DNA of 64,000 bases from Sipunculus nudus (GCA_026874595.1 CM049310.1:21676058-21740057), one strand, 5' to 3'; counted from the stretch's first letter, positions 1-15,600 are shown. Numbers and translations: made by a program. Notes: generated from the sequence alone by a model not told the origin.

Positions 1-544
1 TTGTACAATCATGGTTTATCTATTCTTTTAGGGCAATTAAGGAAATTAAAAAAAATTCTGATTAATCATTACAGTTGTTCTGTTTTTGTTACATTTTTGT
101 CCTCTGTATTTTGTACTATATAATGTCTACCTAAAGTACTCTGTAATATGTACTGACTTTCTTTTTATCACTCATGGCAGGGTTTCTGATTTGACAAGAT
201 AAGAAAAAAATGGAACTTGCTTAAAACAAATATTGATATATGTAGTCGTATACATATTATGCATACCTGAAATTTGATTTCTTTCTTGTATGAATTGCTC
301 AGAAAAATTGTTATTGGATCATTATTTATTAGTAATTAGCTCTCACATTGCATGATATGATTTGATGTATAGTATACACTATATTGTTCTTGATGATTAA
401 ACAAAAATTTTTTGTTGGAAAGTTTGGTTTGTTGTGGTTTATGATAAGAAGGTTGTTGGAGTATCTAATATGGCATTTGTTTGAGATTCCACGAGAACAT
501 GTTATTTAGTTTTTTTCATGAATGGGTTGGTAAAATCTTTTCAG
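1..544. other. Notch intron (partial), no exon seen
   Basis: AT-rich sequence before the first recognisable exon. It ends in a T-rich tract and an AG at 543-544 that fits a splice acceptor. An alternative acceptor AG lies at 554-555. No repeat or coding signal was recognised. Confidence 0.7.
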
Positions 545-698
545 AACTTTATCAGCTGGTGTGACAATAATCCATGCAAAAATGGAGGAGTCTGTGAGCA
601 GATATTGCAGAATTTTAAATGCAAGTGCCAGCCAGGCTGGACTGGGGAAATCTGTGACAGACCAATGGTCACATGTGATGTTGCAGCACGCAGCAGAG
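545..698 (+). CDS. Notch: Notch exon: EGF repeat 28-like and start of next
   Basis: Encodes [12 protein letters not shown]...[12 protein letters not shown], a full EGF repeat, plus the first Cys of the next. Acceptor AG at 543-544 and donor GTAAGT at 699. Ends in phase 1. Confidence 0.9.
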
Positions 699-3600
699 GT
701 AAGTTGTCTGGCTGTTAGTTATATATATATTGATATATGTGATACCTGTGAAGGCTTCTCTACTTGTTTTGATATATATCTGATATTCAGTCAGAAATAA
801 AAAAAATGTTTCTATAACAGAAAATAAAATGACAAACTGATAACTTGCAGCTTGTGAATTAACAAATTAATCCTGAAACAATGAATATTTGACTAAAAAC
901 ATAGAGCCGCAATACATGATTAGAATTCTCAAGAATGAGGTTATGGGTTGGATTGAAAATCAGAATGACCTAAGATGTTAAATGTTCAGCTTTGCCTTGA
1001 ATGGAAGACTTGATAGCACCACTGACACTAATTTATATGATTTTTTGTTGGTCTACTCACCATGGGTACTGAACAACATTTGAGCAATATAAGTTGCAAG
1101 CTTTTAAACATATCTCTTTTAACTTTGGCATGTACATAGATTGGGTATAAGCCTTATGGTCAGCTGTTTTAATTAATGATACTTGAAGTGTGTTAGTATA
1201 TATGCTTCAGAAGATGGGGTCATTATTTAAAGAGGTTAACATTCATTGTCTGGGGAAAATATATCACTGCCAGTGCCAGGAATTTCTAGCTACATTTTGC
1301 TTGAACTTCAGGTAAAGCCACAACAAGAGAACTGTGTAACAACAGAGGGGAATGCAGGAACTTTCAGAGTAGCCATCGTTGCATCTGTGAGGATGGATAT
1401 GGAGGCAGTTATTGTCAAGACGACATTGATGAGTGTGCTTCATCGCCATGTAAGAACGGTGCCACATGCATAGATGGAAGAAACCACTATAACTGTAGGT
1501 GTCCAGCAGGGTTCCAGGGAGCCAACTGTGAATTTGATATTGATGATTGTGCCCGTGACCCGTGTATGAATGGGGGGACATGTCATGATTTGATAAACGG
1601 CTCCCACTGCTCATGTCCAGCTGGAACAAGAGGCAGATTCTGTGAGATCCAGGATGACCACTGTAAAAATATCCAGTGTCAGCACGGAGGAACGTGTCAA
1701 GCAACACGCCGAGGATTCATTTGTAGATGCAGGGAAGGATTCAGAGGTCAGCTTTGTGAAGGTGATGTGAATGAGTGCATGTCTAACCCCTGCTATCAAG
1801 GTGGTTCAATCGATTGTGTACAAGGGGTCAACAACTACACATGCAAGTGCAAGCCTGGCTGGGAGGGACGCAACTGCAACAAGCGGATCAACTTCTGTCA
1901 ATCCAGTCCATGTAAAAATGGTGGAAGATGCACCAATGGTGACACTGGACCAAAGTGTACATGCACTGAGGTATATTTCTTGATACATCTTGTCTTGTGA
2001 TTGACTTGTGTTATCGGTCATTTAAATATTCATTTTAATATTTTTTAGTATTTTTTTATATAGCATTTAAATTTTCTTTTTAATAAGGAACTTAACATCC
2101 TGGGATTTTGATTGCCTTTTTACAATGTGAATAACAGTAAATTAATCAGATTTCACAATAGAGCGATCCAGTCACCGAAGCAAAGAGTAATATTTTGTGT
2201 TTTAACATCTGGTATTTGGGGAAAGGGAAGAAGGGAAGGGCAAAATGATTTTAGACACAGGCCCTTTATCATTCTTTTGAATGTTTGACAAAAAATGTTA
2301 TGGTCAAACTGGTATTTATACCAATAGGATTGTGGCATTAATACCACTCGGATTGAACTGATTCTGAATTGTTTTATTTTAGGGTTTTGCTGGTGATCAT
2401 TGTCACTTGAGCAATGTTGTTTGTAAGAGTTACCCATGTAAAAACCAGGGACGGTGTGAACCTCTCTCACATGGCTACAAGTGCATATGTCCTTATGGTG
2501 TGACCGGAGACAACTGTCAAACAGACTTATTTAATGAATGTGACAGCAACCCATGTCAGCACAATGGCACATGCATTAACCTCATTGGTAAGTTTGGAAT
2601 ATCTCAGGTTGTGTATTCTGGATTTGGTCATTTTTAAGTTTGAATTGCGGTATAGATAAAGTTCCATGAATTATAATATGCTCTTTCTGCAGTTGTGCAG
2701 GAATAGATAGGGTTATTATGGAAAAGGATTATCTAGGGTGCCTTTTACATATGGTCCAAAAGCACTGCCAAAAAACACTTCATACATGAATGAAACCTTC
2801 ATTAAAAGATCCCTCATCTACACAGATGAAGTGTCATCTTTTAAATCTCAATGGAATTATATGTATTTTATCCACCTGACCAAGCCTGTAGGTTAAAAAA
2901 TCTTAGAGCAATAGGTTGAAATTTAAAATAATAACATAGATTTTATGTTACCAGTAATTCAAATATACACATTGAGAAAATATCAGATCCTTCAATTTAG
3001 CTGCATAAAGGAGAGAAGAATTTCTAGTTGTTCTTTGTGTTTACGTCAAATTGTTAAGACTAAGCATGTGCATATTAAACAACCAATAGATATACTAAAT
3101 GTAGGTTATAGTATGGTAAAATCTCGAAAATGGATCCTTCGCGAAACAATGACAAGTGAAACTCACAAATATTAGCCTTGCAAATATAAAGGCACCCACA
3201 TTGAGCAAGCTGTACAATTCAGAGATATATTATGTATTTTTAAAAAATAAAAAGGATGTGGTTTTATTCTTAGGGGTATATTATATATATTACAAAAAAA
3301 GTTAATGTTGAATGTTTTCATGAGTCATTTTTCATCTCAGGTCGCTATGAGTGTGAATGCCCTCGACGATGGAATGGTGTACAGTGCGACTACTATGATC
3401 CAACATTCCCAGGAGGTATAGGACGACCAGTGAAACATACAACGCCTGACCCACTAGATAAGCAGAAGCTCGATTGTCATTACAACCAATGCCACAAGAA
3501 GGCAAACAACAACAAATGTGATGTGAGTCTCTCTTCGAACTTTATCTTAAACTTATTTTAAATTCATGACTGGTCCTGTTTTGTTCCAAAGAATTTTTAC

Positions 3601-6600
3601 CAAGTTCTCAGTAAAAAAATAATTGTGCCTAACCAGTAACAAGTTGACCAACTTATAATCAATAACCTGGCAGCAGTCATTGTAACATTAGTATATTTTG
3701 CATGGACCTGGATACTCAACGTCTGGTATATCAGCAGAAACTGTTCCTTACTTAAAGAACTTTTGGACCTACATAGTCATATTTAACAGTGGAAACTTCT
3801 TCATTGAATATGTTCATATTCACAAGCTGCATTTTCCTTTTCTTCACAAAGTTAAAGTGTTAATCATAAATGAATATTAAGTTCAGTAAAGATGGTACAA
3901 AATTATCAGTATTTTTTTACATTTTGCCTGAACATTGACAACATTGTAGATCACTAATTCTCCTATTTTGTTTGTTTTTCAGCTGGAGTGCAACACATAT
4001 GCATGTAATTTCGATAATTATGAGTGCTCATTTGGTCAACCAGCATTTGCTAATTGCTCTGCCATCAGGCAAGGCATCTACTGCCATAAGTTGTTTAGGA
4101 ATGGAATATGTGACAAAGCTTGTTACAGTGAGGAATGCCTGTATGACGGCTATGACTGTGGTAAACCTGTGAAGCCGTGTAGTCCTTTCCACAAGCAGTA
4201 TTGCATTGAAACCTTTGAGAATGGTGTATGTAATGACGAATGCAACACAGAAAGCTGTTTGTGGGATGGCCTTGATTGTGACAGTGAAAGCAAACAAGAT
4301 TTGGCAGAGGGGGCAATTATAATTATAGTCAGGCTTCCCATCGGCAAGTTTCTGGACATTGCAGTGGATTTCCTGTGGCACTTGAGCAAGCTTTTCAATG
4401 CTGTTGCACGATACAAGAAAGATGACCGGGGGCGTCAGATGATCTACCCATGGTACGGAGAGGATGTTGGCACAATCTTTGACAGGACAAAGAGAGAAGT
4501 TGAGCGCCTGTTGTTCCGAGACAAAAGAGCATCAGTGGAGGGGTAAGGCAATGTGTAGTACAATGTACTTTTAAGGTCAGGGCTCAGTCAGTAGTCTGAT
4601 TGAAATAAAATTCAAATGACTTATACCTTTGGTTAAAATATATATATTAACTGGATGTATGCAATTGGCAAGCGACCACTGGAAGCCTGTTCCAAGGCCA
4701 GTTGCTGGGTGAGAATCGGGGCTCAGCTATGGAGTGTGTGACATTGGAAATAACATCATGTTCAGAAATAAATATTAGATGCAAATCAGTGACTTAGGAT
4801 TAATATTGCGCCTAAATCTCTGCTTTTGAAAATAAGTCATTTGATATCTAGTGCAAATTGAACATATTGGAAGAAAATCATGAATTTATTTTGTATCAAT
4901 GATCTTTGATACATTTAATAGTCTTAGAATTATTTGCATTACATGTTTTTTCCTATTATTAGTGCACCATCGAACCTTATGAATTGTGCAAGTCTATAAA
5001 TTCATACAAATGGTTTACTTTAGCGAAAAATATAATGGATAATCGATTTGATATTTCAGAACCAAGATGTATGTGGAACTTGACAACCGTAAATGCAAGT
5101 CACTTCATGAAGAATGTTTTCAGCATGCTGAGTACGCAGCTCAGTACATGGCAGAAGCACTGCGAAGAAAAGACTTCATATCCCAGGCTCCCATCATCAG
5201 TGTTAGTGGTAAGTAACAGTAGTTAAGAATGGTTTTGTTTGCTCAGCTTATTTTTCAATCATACTGAGCTATAGTGATGCATCCTTGTCATCCAGCTGTC
5301 CATTAGCAGGGCAAAGATTGGAAGCTAGTGGTGCGGAGGTTCCTCCCAGTTGCACCAAACCTCGGTCCACTGGCACGCTTTGGTCCCCTCTTGGTTACTG
5401 AGCAACCTGCTTTGACCGGTTAATTCCATCTCTGCCCCTGCCGGAGATTCATTCCATCGCAGTGCACCTTGAATCTGGCGTGGACCAACCTTTTGGGGAT
5501 GGCAAATCCCTATATTCGCCTCCTGCTCATGTGTCTGACCACCAACTCGCTGATTTGGAGGGGTTGGGCCATCAGGCGGTGGGGATTCTTAATGATCTCA
5601 AGACGGTTACCAGTCTCCTCACCGTATCTCCAGATACTAATACTCTTATTGATAATCTGGATAGCCTCCGCCCATGATTATGTGGAGCTTCACCACACTA
5701 TCTGGCGATTAGTTGAAAATTGCATTCCTGCTGCATTTGCTTTTCTGGTACCCAGTCTCATCCCGCGGATCCTCCTGTGTCCCTGGTTTCCCTAGTACCG
5801 CTTATTTCTTTCCTGTCCACCAGTTCTTTTATGACTCTGAATCTGTCTCCCGTTGTTCAAATGATACAGTCGTCCATATCAGTTGTGCCCTCTATGCGCA
5901 TGCACACTCTCATCCGATGCCTCAAAGATCAAGGCATTTCAAGCCCAGCTGCACTCCTTGCCTCGGCTTCTTCGGACCTCATCTATGACTCCCGATGGCA
6001 TATCTCTCCCGATGGGCTGATGAACACAGGATCTCTAATTTAGATTCATCATTTTTGGCAGTCTTAGATTTCTTTGTTTATTTACTCCAAGTCAAACACT
6101 TATCCTATCCGTCACTCCGCAGCTATCATGCCGTCCTGTTGTCGGTATTCTGTCCGCTAGGTCACGATCATGTTCTACACCATCCACTTGTGACTGACTT
6201 TCTCAAAGGGGTTCATGCACAATCTTCTCGTCCTTGCCACCTATCTCTTTCCTGGCATCTGGATGTGGTTTTACGTCATCTATGTAAACCCCCTTATGAG
6301 CCTCATCAATTGGCTCATCTATATGAGCCTCCTCGATTGGCTCATCTAGCTACTCCATTTGTCGCGGAAAACTTTTTCTCCTTGCCCTTGTGTCTGCTTA
6401 TCGCCGCTCTGAGCTTCATGCCCTAGTGGCCAATTCTAAATTCACTCAAATTTGGCTGACGGATCGTCTACCACTTTACATTTTCCTCCTGAATTCTATA
6501 AGAAAACCAAAATTTTGATGATCCTCGGTTGCCTGGGCAAATTCTAGCGCTGCCTAACGGCACTAATTGCCCAGTACATACTTTATGTTATTATCTTAAA

Positions 6601-9600
6601 GCTACCAGTTCTATTCGGAGGGGGTGGTGGTGGCAGGAAGTTGTTTATTTCATCAAAAATCACTACTTCTCAAAAAGAAATTAGCCCAATCACGATCAGT
6701 GCATGGCTAAAAGCTACTATCGTATCTGCATATGAATCTGTATCACCTTCGAGATTGGCGCAACCTCAAGTTAAGAAAGGTTTCTGGTAATCTCCATCCA
6801 CCTTTACACAGTTTTATCTTCGATATGTCAAACCCCGAGATTTGGACCTATATGTCTTGAGGCCTATTGTCCCTGCAGGTGAAGTCATCACCTTCTCCAA
6901 GTCATCTACTCAGTCCTCTTCTGTTTCTGTGACTATGTCTCCGACAATGTCTTTGCTACAGTGATGTTTCTTCTTTTCTGTATTACAAACAGCTCTCCAA
7001 CCCAATTCTCTTCCATATTCCATCGAAAAAGTGATTACAGGAAACAGATGTGTGACCTAGATTCACGGGAATGAGGCTGGATGGGCGATAATTGGTCCAA
7101 TGAGGGGAAAATTTCGGTTGGCTTACACTGGTGTATAAACTTTAACAGAGAAAATTCTCATTAATACAGAAAAGCTCACAACAGTATACTAAGAAAACCA
7201 CCATTCACAGGGAAGGAACGGGGGGGGGGGGGGGGGGGGGGGGGCGGGGTTGTTGTATACTGTGGTTTTGTAAATGACTCATTACCTGCTTAACATTTCA
7301 CATTGTGTCATTTATGATTTATTCAAAGGTAACAGAATCTCAAATGTAGTTTGGAAACCCATTTTGTACCCATTTTACTCTCATGTAGCAAAATCATTTG
7401 TACCCAACTTATCAGAAGAATAATTCTAATGATCCATCAGTGTTAGTAGTTGTTGATGAAACCTTTAAAATTTTCATCTTGCACAAATTGAATTTGTCAC
7501 TTCTTTTCTGCAATTGGTTCAGATGTAAGTAATGAAAAAAGTTTGGATGTCTAGTAACTAGTCAAACAGTTGTTTGATGAACCTAAACATTTGGAAAAAT
7601 AGATTTTACCAACTAATTTAGAATGGTACTTATGAATATGCTAAATTGATAAAAAAATGAATTTGAAAACTGAACTATCTTTCTATTCATATTTTTCATC
7701 TTTCTACTCAAGGTTAGCCTATGCCTTAATTTGTTTGCAAAAAATGTGTAATATTTGAAAGGAGAGGTAGTTTTGTCTGACCACAGATTTATTCTCTGTT
7801 ACAGCTGACAAGAAACCACCTACTCCTCCTGGACCTACTCAAGGTCCATTTCAGCAGGTGATTCTTATAGTGATCAGTGCTGTGGCTTTCATAATCATTG
7901 TGGCTCTGCTGTTTGGTGTCCTGGTGACTATTATTAAGAAGAAGAGGGCTGCTGGTACTACATGGTATCCAGAGGGTTTTATGCGCACGAGGCATACTTC
8001 AGATGTCCGTGACTATAACAAGTATGCTATTATGACAATATTTTTTTTATATCGATGTTGCAAGTGGAGTTCATACTGATTGTTTTGCAATCTACAGGCA
8101 CTGCCTGAATTAGATTATATATTGATGACTTGCAACTAGACCAAACTACTAAATGAAATGAGGCTTATTTTGTTGAATTGAATAGTCTGCATGGCTTAAT
8201 AAATGAACCTCTTTAAAAGTGTTGAACTATCTACCATTTAAAATATTGTTGTGATCTGTAATGAGGCATCACCTCTGCAGTAATGTTTGTGTATTTAAAA
8301 TATATGGTCACATGTTTTGTAAAAGCATTGTATAAAAAGCATACATATATAAAAAAGGTAATTGATTTATGCATATTGATAATGGGCTTTAATTTCTATT
8401 ACATGCATATTAATTTCCTACATTTTTGCAAATTTTACATACTGAGTTTCATATACAGTGAAATATCTGTAAATGCAGATATGTAAGAGTTCTCAGATGT
8501 GTTAATAATGCTGGAGTGGTCATGTTAAATATTATTAGGCATTATATGCTTGTGGTGAGTGATATAGTTGAGACTGACCAGGCTGTAACCAAGACAGAGA
8601 TTGGTGGATCTGACAAGACCAAAATAAAGACCATGGAATCAGCGATTGAGACCTATACAGTGGCAGATCCTGGGGGGGGGGGGGGGGTAACTATAGCTCT
8701 CCCAAAATTTTCTGGCCTCTGGGGGAAAAAAAAAACATTAGGCAGTAGTTGTGCTGGTCATTCATGTGTAGGTCAGTAGGATAAGTCTCAAAGACTGGTG
8801 GACACTCACCTTATAACACAGCCAAACAATCAAAACTCTGTCCTTTCGAGATTGCAATATTGTAACATTCTTTTTGTAAGTGCCCATTTCACCTGCTCTG
8901 TGGCATGCAGCCTTGTGATTTACTTAATTAGTATGGAGGATTTTACTTTCTCCATAAATCTGGGAATTTTGGAATACAGTATTTCTTGGTTAAGTATATT
9001 AAAGGAAGACCTCACCCAGGATATGTAAAAGCAATCTTATAACATAAAATAACATGCCATTGTTTATTTACTGGCTACTTAGCCTGCTGTGGTACATTTT
9101 AAATACATGTCACCCAATATTCTTCTGTCACACTTTAGCATATTTTTACTTTATTCTTGGAAATGATTAATTGGGTTGCAAAATTCAAGGGAAATGCATT
9201 ACTTTGAAAAAATAAGCATTACTTCATTTGTGCATATACACAGTATCAGTAAACTGAAATGGTGATCCTAATATTCATAAATATAATTATATTTATTATT
9301 AGTGAGTTTTTTCGCCAGTGTATAGTTAAACATATAGTTGAAAGCTTATAGATATCACATAGTTATACATTCCATAAATAAAATGCTAGATTGTACTACA
9401 GCGGAAGTCTGCTCCAGTCTGCTCTACCTCATCCCAGATTTGCACATATTTTAGATGCAAGTGACACTCTGCGACACATTAGCTCCCCCCTAAATATTCC
9501 TGGACTGCCACTGGACCTAGACCTTAAGAACATGTAACTGTCATCTGCTTCCTTGTGCTAGTCAATCCTCCATCCATTTGCAGTTGATATTGTATATCTA

Positions 9601-12600
9601 TCTGACCATCAGCGAACATAGAACTACTTTTGCTGAGGAAAAAAAAGTGAACACAGAGCAGATCATATATGTATGTATTGTGAAGTGCATAATTAATAAA
9701 AGCTGAATTTCTGCTTTTCTCAAATGTAAGACCATATCAGAGACTGAGACCATGTTGCTTTGAGACAAAGAAACCTCTGCTGACAACACAACTTAAGACT
9801 AGATTGGTCTCATAGCGTAGTCACTCTTGAATATACTGAGTGATATTAGGAAACAGATCATATCAACATTTAGATTTGAGGACTTCAATCTGTGGCTCTT
9901 TGTGTTGTGTTTCATATATAGATGTCCTGATTATGGTGTCGTTTTAAAAATTTGTCATCTTTGTTCCAGGCAAAAGGGAACACAAATGTCCCAGCTGGAC
10001 ACAGACAGCCTTGACCCATCCACACAGTGGAGTGATGATGACCTCCAGCCCAGAAAGAAGAGACAAAAGGTAGGAGCTGCTGGTGACTCTAGAAAAAACT
10101 TTGTGCTCACATTCAGCTTAGTAAATTAATCTATTTTTAAGTAATTTTTTTTTTGTAGGCTTACTTTTTGAGATGGCAGTGCCAGTGCAAGTTTGATGAT
10201 GCTTCAGGTTTTTCTCCTCAAGCTCTAAACTTTTAGATATAGGGTTAAGTTGAATGAAATCAAATTTTATAAAATTCAGAAATGTGTGTAGACTTGTTTT
10301 ACTACAGGCAATTCTTTGTTCTATTCTGTGTATGAAGTGTAGATTAAATACTGATTGCCTCACTTGCTCACTAGATAAAATAGGCAGATGCATCCATTAA
10401 TAATGCTTATATTGTGTTAAATGGTGAAAAGTACTTGGGGGGGGGGGGGGCAGTAACCTAAAACAGAAAATTATGAGTATGAAGAAAGTACTTAATCAGT
10501 ATTTGTGGTCTTTCTTCCAGTTGGAACAGAATGGAATGTCAGAGAATGGACTTACAGTTGACCTGGACCAGGCTGACCAGCGCCAGTGGACACAGGAACA
10601 CATGATGGCTGCCAATATTCAGCATCCACCAGTTATGGCACTCACCCCACCCCAGGGCGAGGACCATTATGATTGTGGTCGTAGTGAAGTTGATGCACGT
10701 GGTCCAGGTAAATTCATTGTAATGATACTATGCTAGCGTTTTTAGCTCAGCTGACTATAAGTCATCTGAGCTATAGTCGTGGTCCATTGTCCGTCGTCCG
10801 TCCGTCTGTCCGTCCGTCCGTCCGTCCGTCCGTAGATGTGGCACGTTTTGAAACCGTAAGACCTAGGAATCCAAAATTCAGCATAATGTTAGATGTCCCC
10901 AAGATCTCCTACCAAGCCGAAAACTGGGTCTTTGTGACTTCATTCCTTTGTGAAATTAAGGAAAAACCTCAATTTTTTATTAAAAACCTATTTTCACACT
11001 TTAGGACTGCCTAATATCAAAACCACTCATCTGTTTTTCCTCATATTTCCTATAAATAATCCTCTATATAATTCCTATGTACATACCAGAAATTAGGTCT
11101 TTATTATTTAATTTAAAAAAGTTATGGGCCCAAACATAATGCATTTTGTAAATAATCAGGAAAGAAATTTTATCACTTAACACAAAACTTATTAAAGCTA
11201 AGCACTTTTTTTCCAGTAATATTACTTTTATTAATCAAAATTAAATTGTATATCCAAAATTAGATCAAAATCTTTTAAATTTTTAAAAATATTAGCAAAA
11301 ATAAAAAATTGGTACCTTAAATTTTGCCCAAATTTGACCATGGCACGTTTTTTTTGCTGTAACTGCTGTAGATTTAATTTTCACAGCATGTTTTTGTTAG
11401 CATTTCAACTGTTAACACCAAAAATTTGAAACCAGTTGATCAAAAACTGTAGATTTTATTCAAGTTTTCAAGCACCATGTCACATATTGCTAGTGTTATG
11501 CAGTTAGCTAGAGCTCAGCTCCCGAGCTTCAGCTCTAAGTTCCTTAAATTTGGCATACAGTCAGATTTCTCCAAAATCCCCTACCATGCCAAGAATTTGG
11601 TCACTAGGACTTAATTTCTTCGAGATATCAATGAAAAACTTCATTTTTCCATTAAAAACCCAATGTTACACTTTAAGACTGCCTAATATCAAAACCACTG
11701 ATCTGACTTTAATCATATATAATATACATATTTTTCTATACATTCACTATGCACATGCCAGAAATGATGTCAGTATTGTGTATTTTTTTAAGTTATGGGC
11801 CCAAACATAATGCACTTTGTAAAAAATCAAGAAATATATTTACTCCCTTAACAAGGGCATTGCTGAAGCTAGAGATCTTTTTTGTCAGGGATGTAACATT
11901 ATTTAATCAAGATTCAATTGAATACCCAAAATTAGTTCTGAATTTTTCAAACTTTATAAGTTATTAGTATAAATATAAAATTAGTACCTTAAATTTTGCC
12001 CAACTGTGACCATGGCACGTTTGTTTCCCGTGAGCACTGTTGATATAATTTTCATATCATGCACACATAAGGATTTCAGCTTTTTAGTTTAGAAAGCTGA
12101 AAGAAATTTGCCAAATATTGTAGCTTTTATAAATGTTTTTTATGAGACCCTGTCAGACTTTGGCTCTCTCCAGCCCCTCTTGAGTCACCTGTATGTTGAC
12201 CTTATTGACCTTTCATCAAATTATGCACGCTTGAGGGGAGAATCCAGGCAGCTTATGGCCAGCCACAGTTGATCCAGGTGTTCAACCCAACTCATCTAGT
12301 AGTTTAAACCAACAACATAACAATAAACAATAAATTAATAATTTTTTATTGGTTTTTAATAACAAATTAAAGAAAAATAGAAAAGGAATTTGTTAGTTTA
12401 TAATAACAGGAAATTAACTTGCAGTTACTGATGATATAAGAATCTTGTATCGATGGGTAGAATGTCACATATTCCAAATAACACCATGCAGTCACCTATG
12501 GCATTTTTCAGTTCATTTTTAATGATAAAGAAGTAAATCTTATTATTCATTACTAATCATTAAGGATTATATGAAGGAAATTAATGATAGACAAAGATGC

Positions 12601-15600
12601 AGTTGATAATATTAATCTAGATTCCTACTGTGTCTAGTGTGTACATTGATGTGAAATTAGTCCAAAATGAATTTTTTACAGTTATTTTTTAATATAAATA
12701 AAAGCCATAAAACCAGGTACTTATGATCATTATTTAAATGTGTGAATTTTGTATATTCTGGATTCTCAACATCATTGTTTGTTGAAAACTGAATAAATAC
12801 CAGACATGGTGCGAATACTTTGTAATTGTATTTAAATACGAATATGATTATGTACTCCATTATAAAATTCTTGCATAAAGAATGGGAATTCAAGTAAAAA
12901 TGAAAGTATATGAATACTCGTGCAAATACTTTCAAAATGTATTCATGAATGCATTCATGAATATATTCTTTAATATTATTTTAATAATCATATCAGTTAT
13001 ATTTCATTTTAAAAAATCATATGATTCTCTTATTATTTTTAATAAAAATTATATTTGGGACAATATTTGTAATTTTTTTAATAAATTGTTAAACTCTTAT
13101 ATTATATGTTCTGCTTATAAGTTATATGGCCAAGTCAAAATCTGTGTGACAGTAGTACTCCATTTGTTAATAAAATAAATGAAATCAATCCTCTTCCCTG
13201 TCTCCAAAGGTACTATTAAAATCATACATAAGCTAAACAACAACTCATAATACAGCTTATATTTATTACCACACAAAACCAGCATGTGCCTCATTTCTAA
13301 ATAATATTTTTTTATCATTTATAACAGCTGAGCGTCGTGACCCATAGGTCCCTTGTTTTTATGATGCCATGGTAACTTTAGTGTCATGATATCATGTGCT
13401 TCTGTGTTGTATTTTATGAAGATTTCATGTGCCTTTGTGCTGTACTTTATTTAAAGAAATAAAGGTACAATTGCAGGTTAAGTACAAAAGCATGAGGTTG
13501 TGTATGAAATCCATCATATTTTCGACTGGGCTCAAAATAGTTAAGTGTCATCAAAAAAGAAGATTTTCCTTTTTAATTTCAAATTAACTTTATTTTATTC
13601 ACATAATTGTGCATACTTTGTACACTTAAAACACTTAAACTTTAAATGCATAACTGAGTGGTCATGAGGCAGGAGTTCACTGTAGTATCAGAAAATACTA
13701 GCAGAAAAGTTCCCAAGCTTGCTGTATGCTTTTACGTGTACTGTGTGCAATGGGCAGTGCGCATTAATGTAAAAAAAAATAAAATTAATTGAAAATCAAA
13801 ATAAAAATTGCAACTGGAATTAATTAAAAAAAAAAATAATGTATAACCTAAACAATGGACTGTGAATATGAACAGCCTGTTTAAAGCAGGTACTTTTTCA
13901 ATGATAAATACAAGGTGTTTTATGCACATTATCTTATTTGTAGATGGCTTGACCCCTCTGATGGTGGCATCAATATTTGGTGGAGGATTTGGGACAGGAC
14001 TTGAGGAAGACAGTGGATCAGGGTCTGGTGACAGTGGAGACATGGAGGATAATACTGCAGCCATCATTACTGACTTGCTGACCCAAGGAGCGGCCATTAA
14101 TGCCCAGACAGACCGAACAGGTGTGACAGACTTTGCAGTTATGAAAATGTATTTAGTCTAAAAAAGGTGGAACCTGCAGTAGTTAAACATGAAAAGTTGG
14201 TTTCAAGTAGGTAATTTGTATATAACCAGAGTAATGAATGTTTGTGATAGAAATGTGTTCTTTGTAATATTATTGATGCAAAGGATTTGTAGCATTTCTA
14301 TAACTACTAGGCATCTGATCACTACTTATGTATATTCTGTAAATCTTGTTGCATCCAAGTCAAAAGGACCTACAGGAAACTGACATATCCAATGTTCTGC
14401 TAAGTTTTTATTCTTCTAGAAATAATTAATATAGTATACTTAAACAGTGCCACAAGAGGGGTGTTCAGATATATTGGGTTAGACACAATGAGATTTCATT
14501 GTATAATAGATATCTTTATGGATTTTTTCTTATCTTTATTACAAAGAAGAAAATTAAGGAGAAATTTATGAATTTGCAGGAGAGACAAGTCTTCATCTGG
14601 CAGCTCGTTATGCAAGAGCAGATGCTGCTAAGAGACTGTTGGATGCAGGAGCTGATCCAAATGCAAGAGACAACAGTGGGCGAACACCCTTGCATGCCGC
14701 AGTAGCAGCTGATGCTCAGGGGGTATTCCACATCCTGCTCCGTAACCGTGCCACCAACCTTAATGCCAGAATGCATGATGGCACCACACCAATGATTCTA
14801 GCTACACGCCTGGCAGTTGAAGGCATGGTGGAAAAACTATGCAGTGCTGAGGCAGATGTTAATGCCTGCGATGAATATGGTATGTACTATGTAGGCTTTT
14901 CCTCTGAAATATATCTCTGAGATGTACCTTAACAATTGGCAAGCAAGCTGGATATAGAGTACTTATAGTTCATTGTTATTGTCAGATTGTTATAATTAAT
15001 ATTATATGCATAACTATACAAGTTAGGTAACATACAAACCTGAACAGAAAAGCATTGAGTTGGGTAATCCTTTTAGGATTCAAGTTGGCTCTTCATCTTA
15101 AATTATGGAATTAAATTCTCTGTGAAGGTATAATGTTGTACCTTAATTGTTGTTGCTAAAATGACTATAATGGAATACATACTTATAGAAATGTTGCATG
15201 GTTTAAAGATTTATTTATTTTAATCTATATCTCACTAAAGTGAGACCTATATCGGTCTCTGTCTGTATAAGATTTGTTGATTTATGGTCTGTTTACTACA
15301 TTTTGTGCATTCAGGAAAAACGGCACTTCATTGGGCTGCTGCAGTAGAGAATGTGGAAGCAGCTGTCACTTTACTAAAGTATGGAGCAAACAGAGATGCT
15401 CAGGATCTAAAGGTAACCTGCTGTTCATCTTGGAATATAAAAAACATGTTTCTAGTTCATGGGATATTTTTGTCATAAAGTGTGTATAGATTTGGAGCCA
15501 GATTTATATTTCTCATAGACCTATAATAGAAGTAACTTTTGTTAAACCCACCATCATGGATTATTGTTAAAAGGTCTGTAAGAAATGAAATAGCATTCAT

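Noticed and set aside
1264-1707. 147-aa minus-strand reading frame
   Set aside because: It lies entirely opposite the Notch EGF exon and is an antisense shadow.
8516-8779. Possible extra Notch exon ([20 protein letters not shown] segment)
   Set aside because: The flanking Notch exons already join in the correct phase (8021 to 9970). The frame runs into a poly-G repeat and has no counterpart in known Notch proteins.
10730-11014. Open frame with VRPSVRPSV repeats
   Set aside because: It is a translation of the GTCC run and the repeat element terminus.
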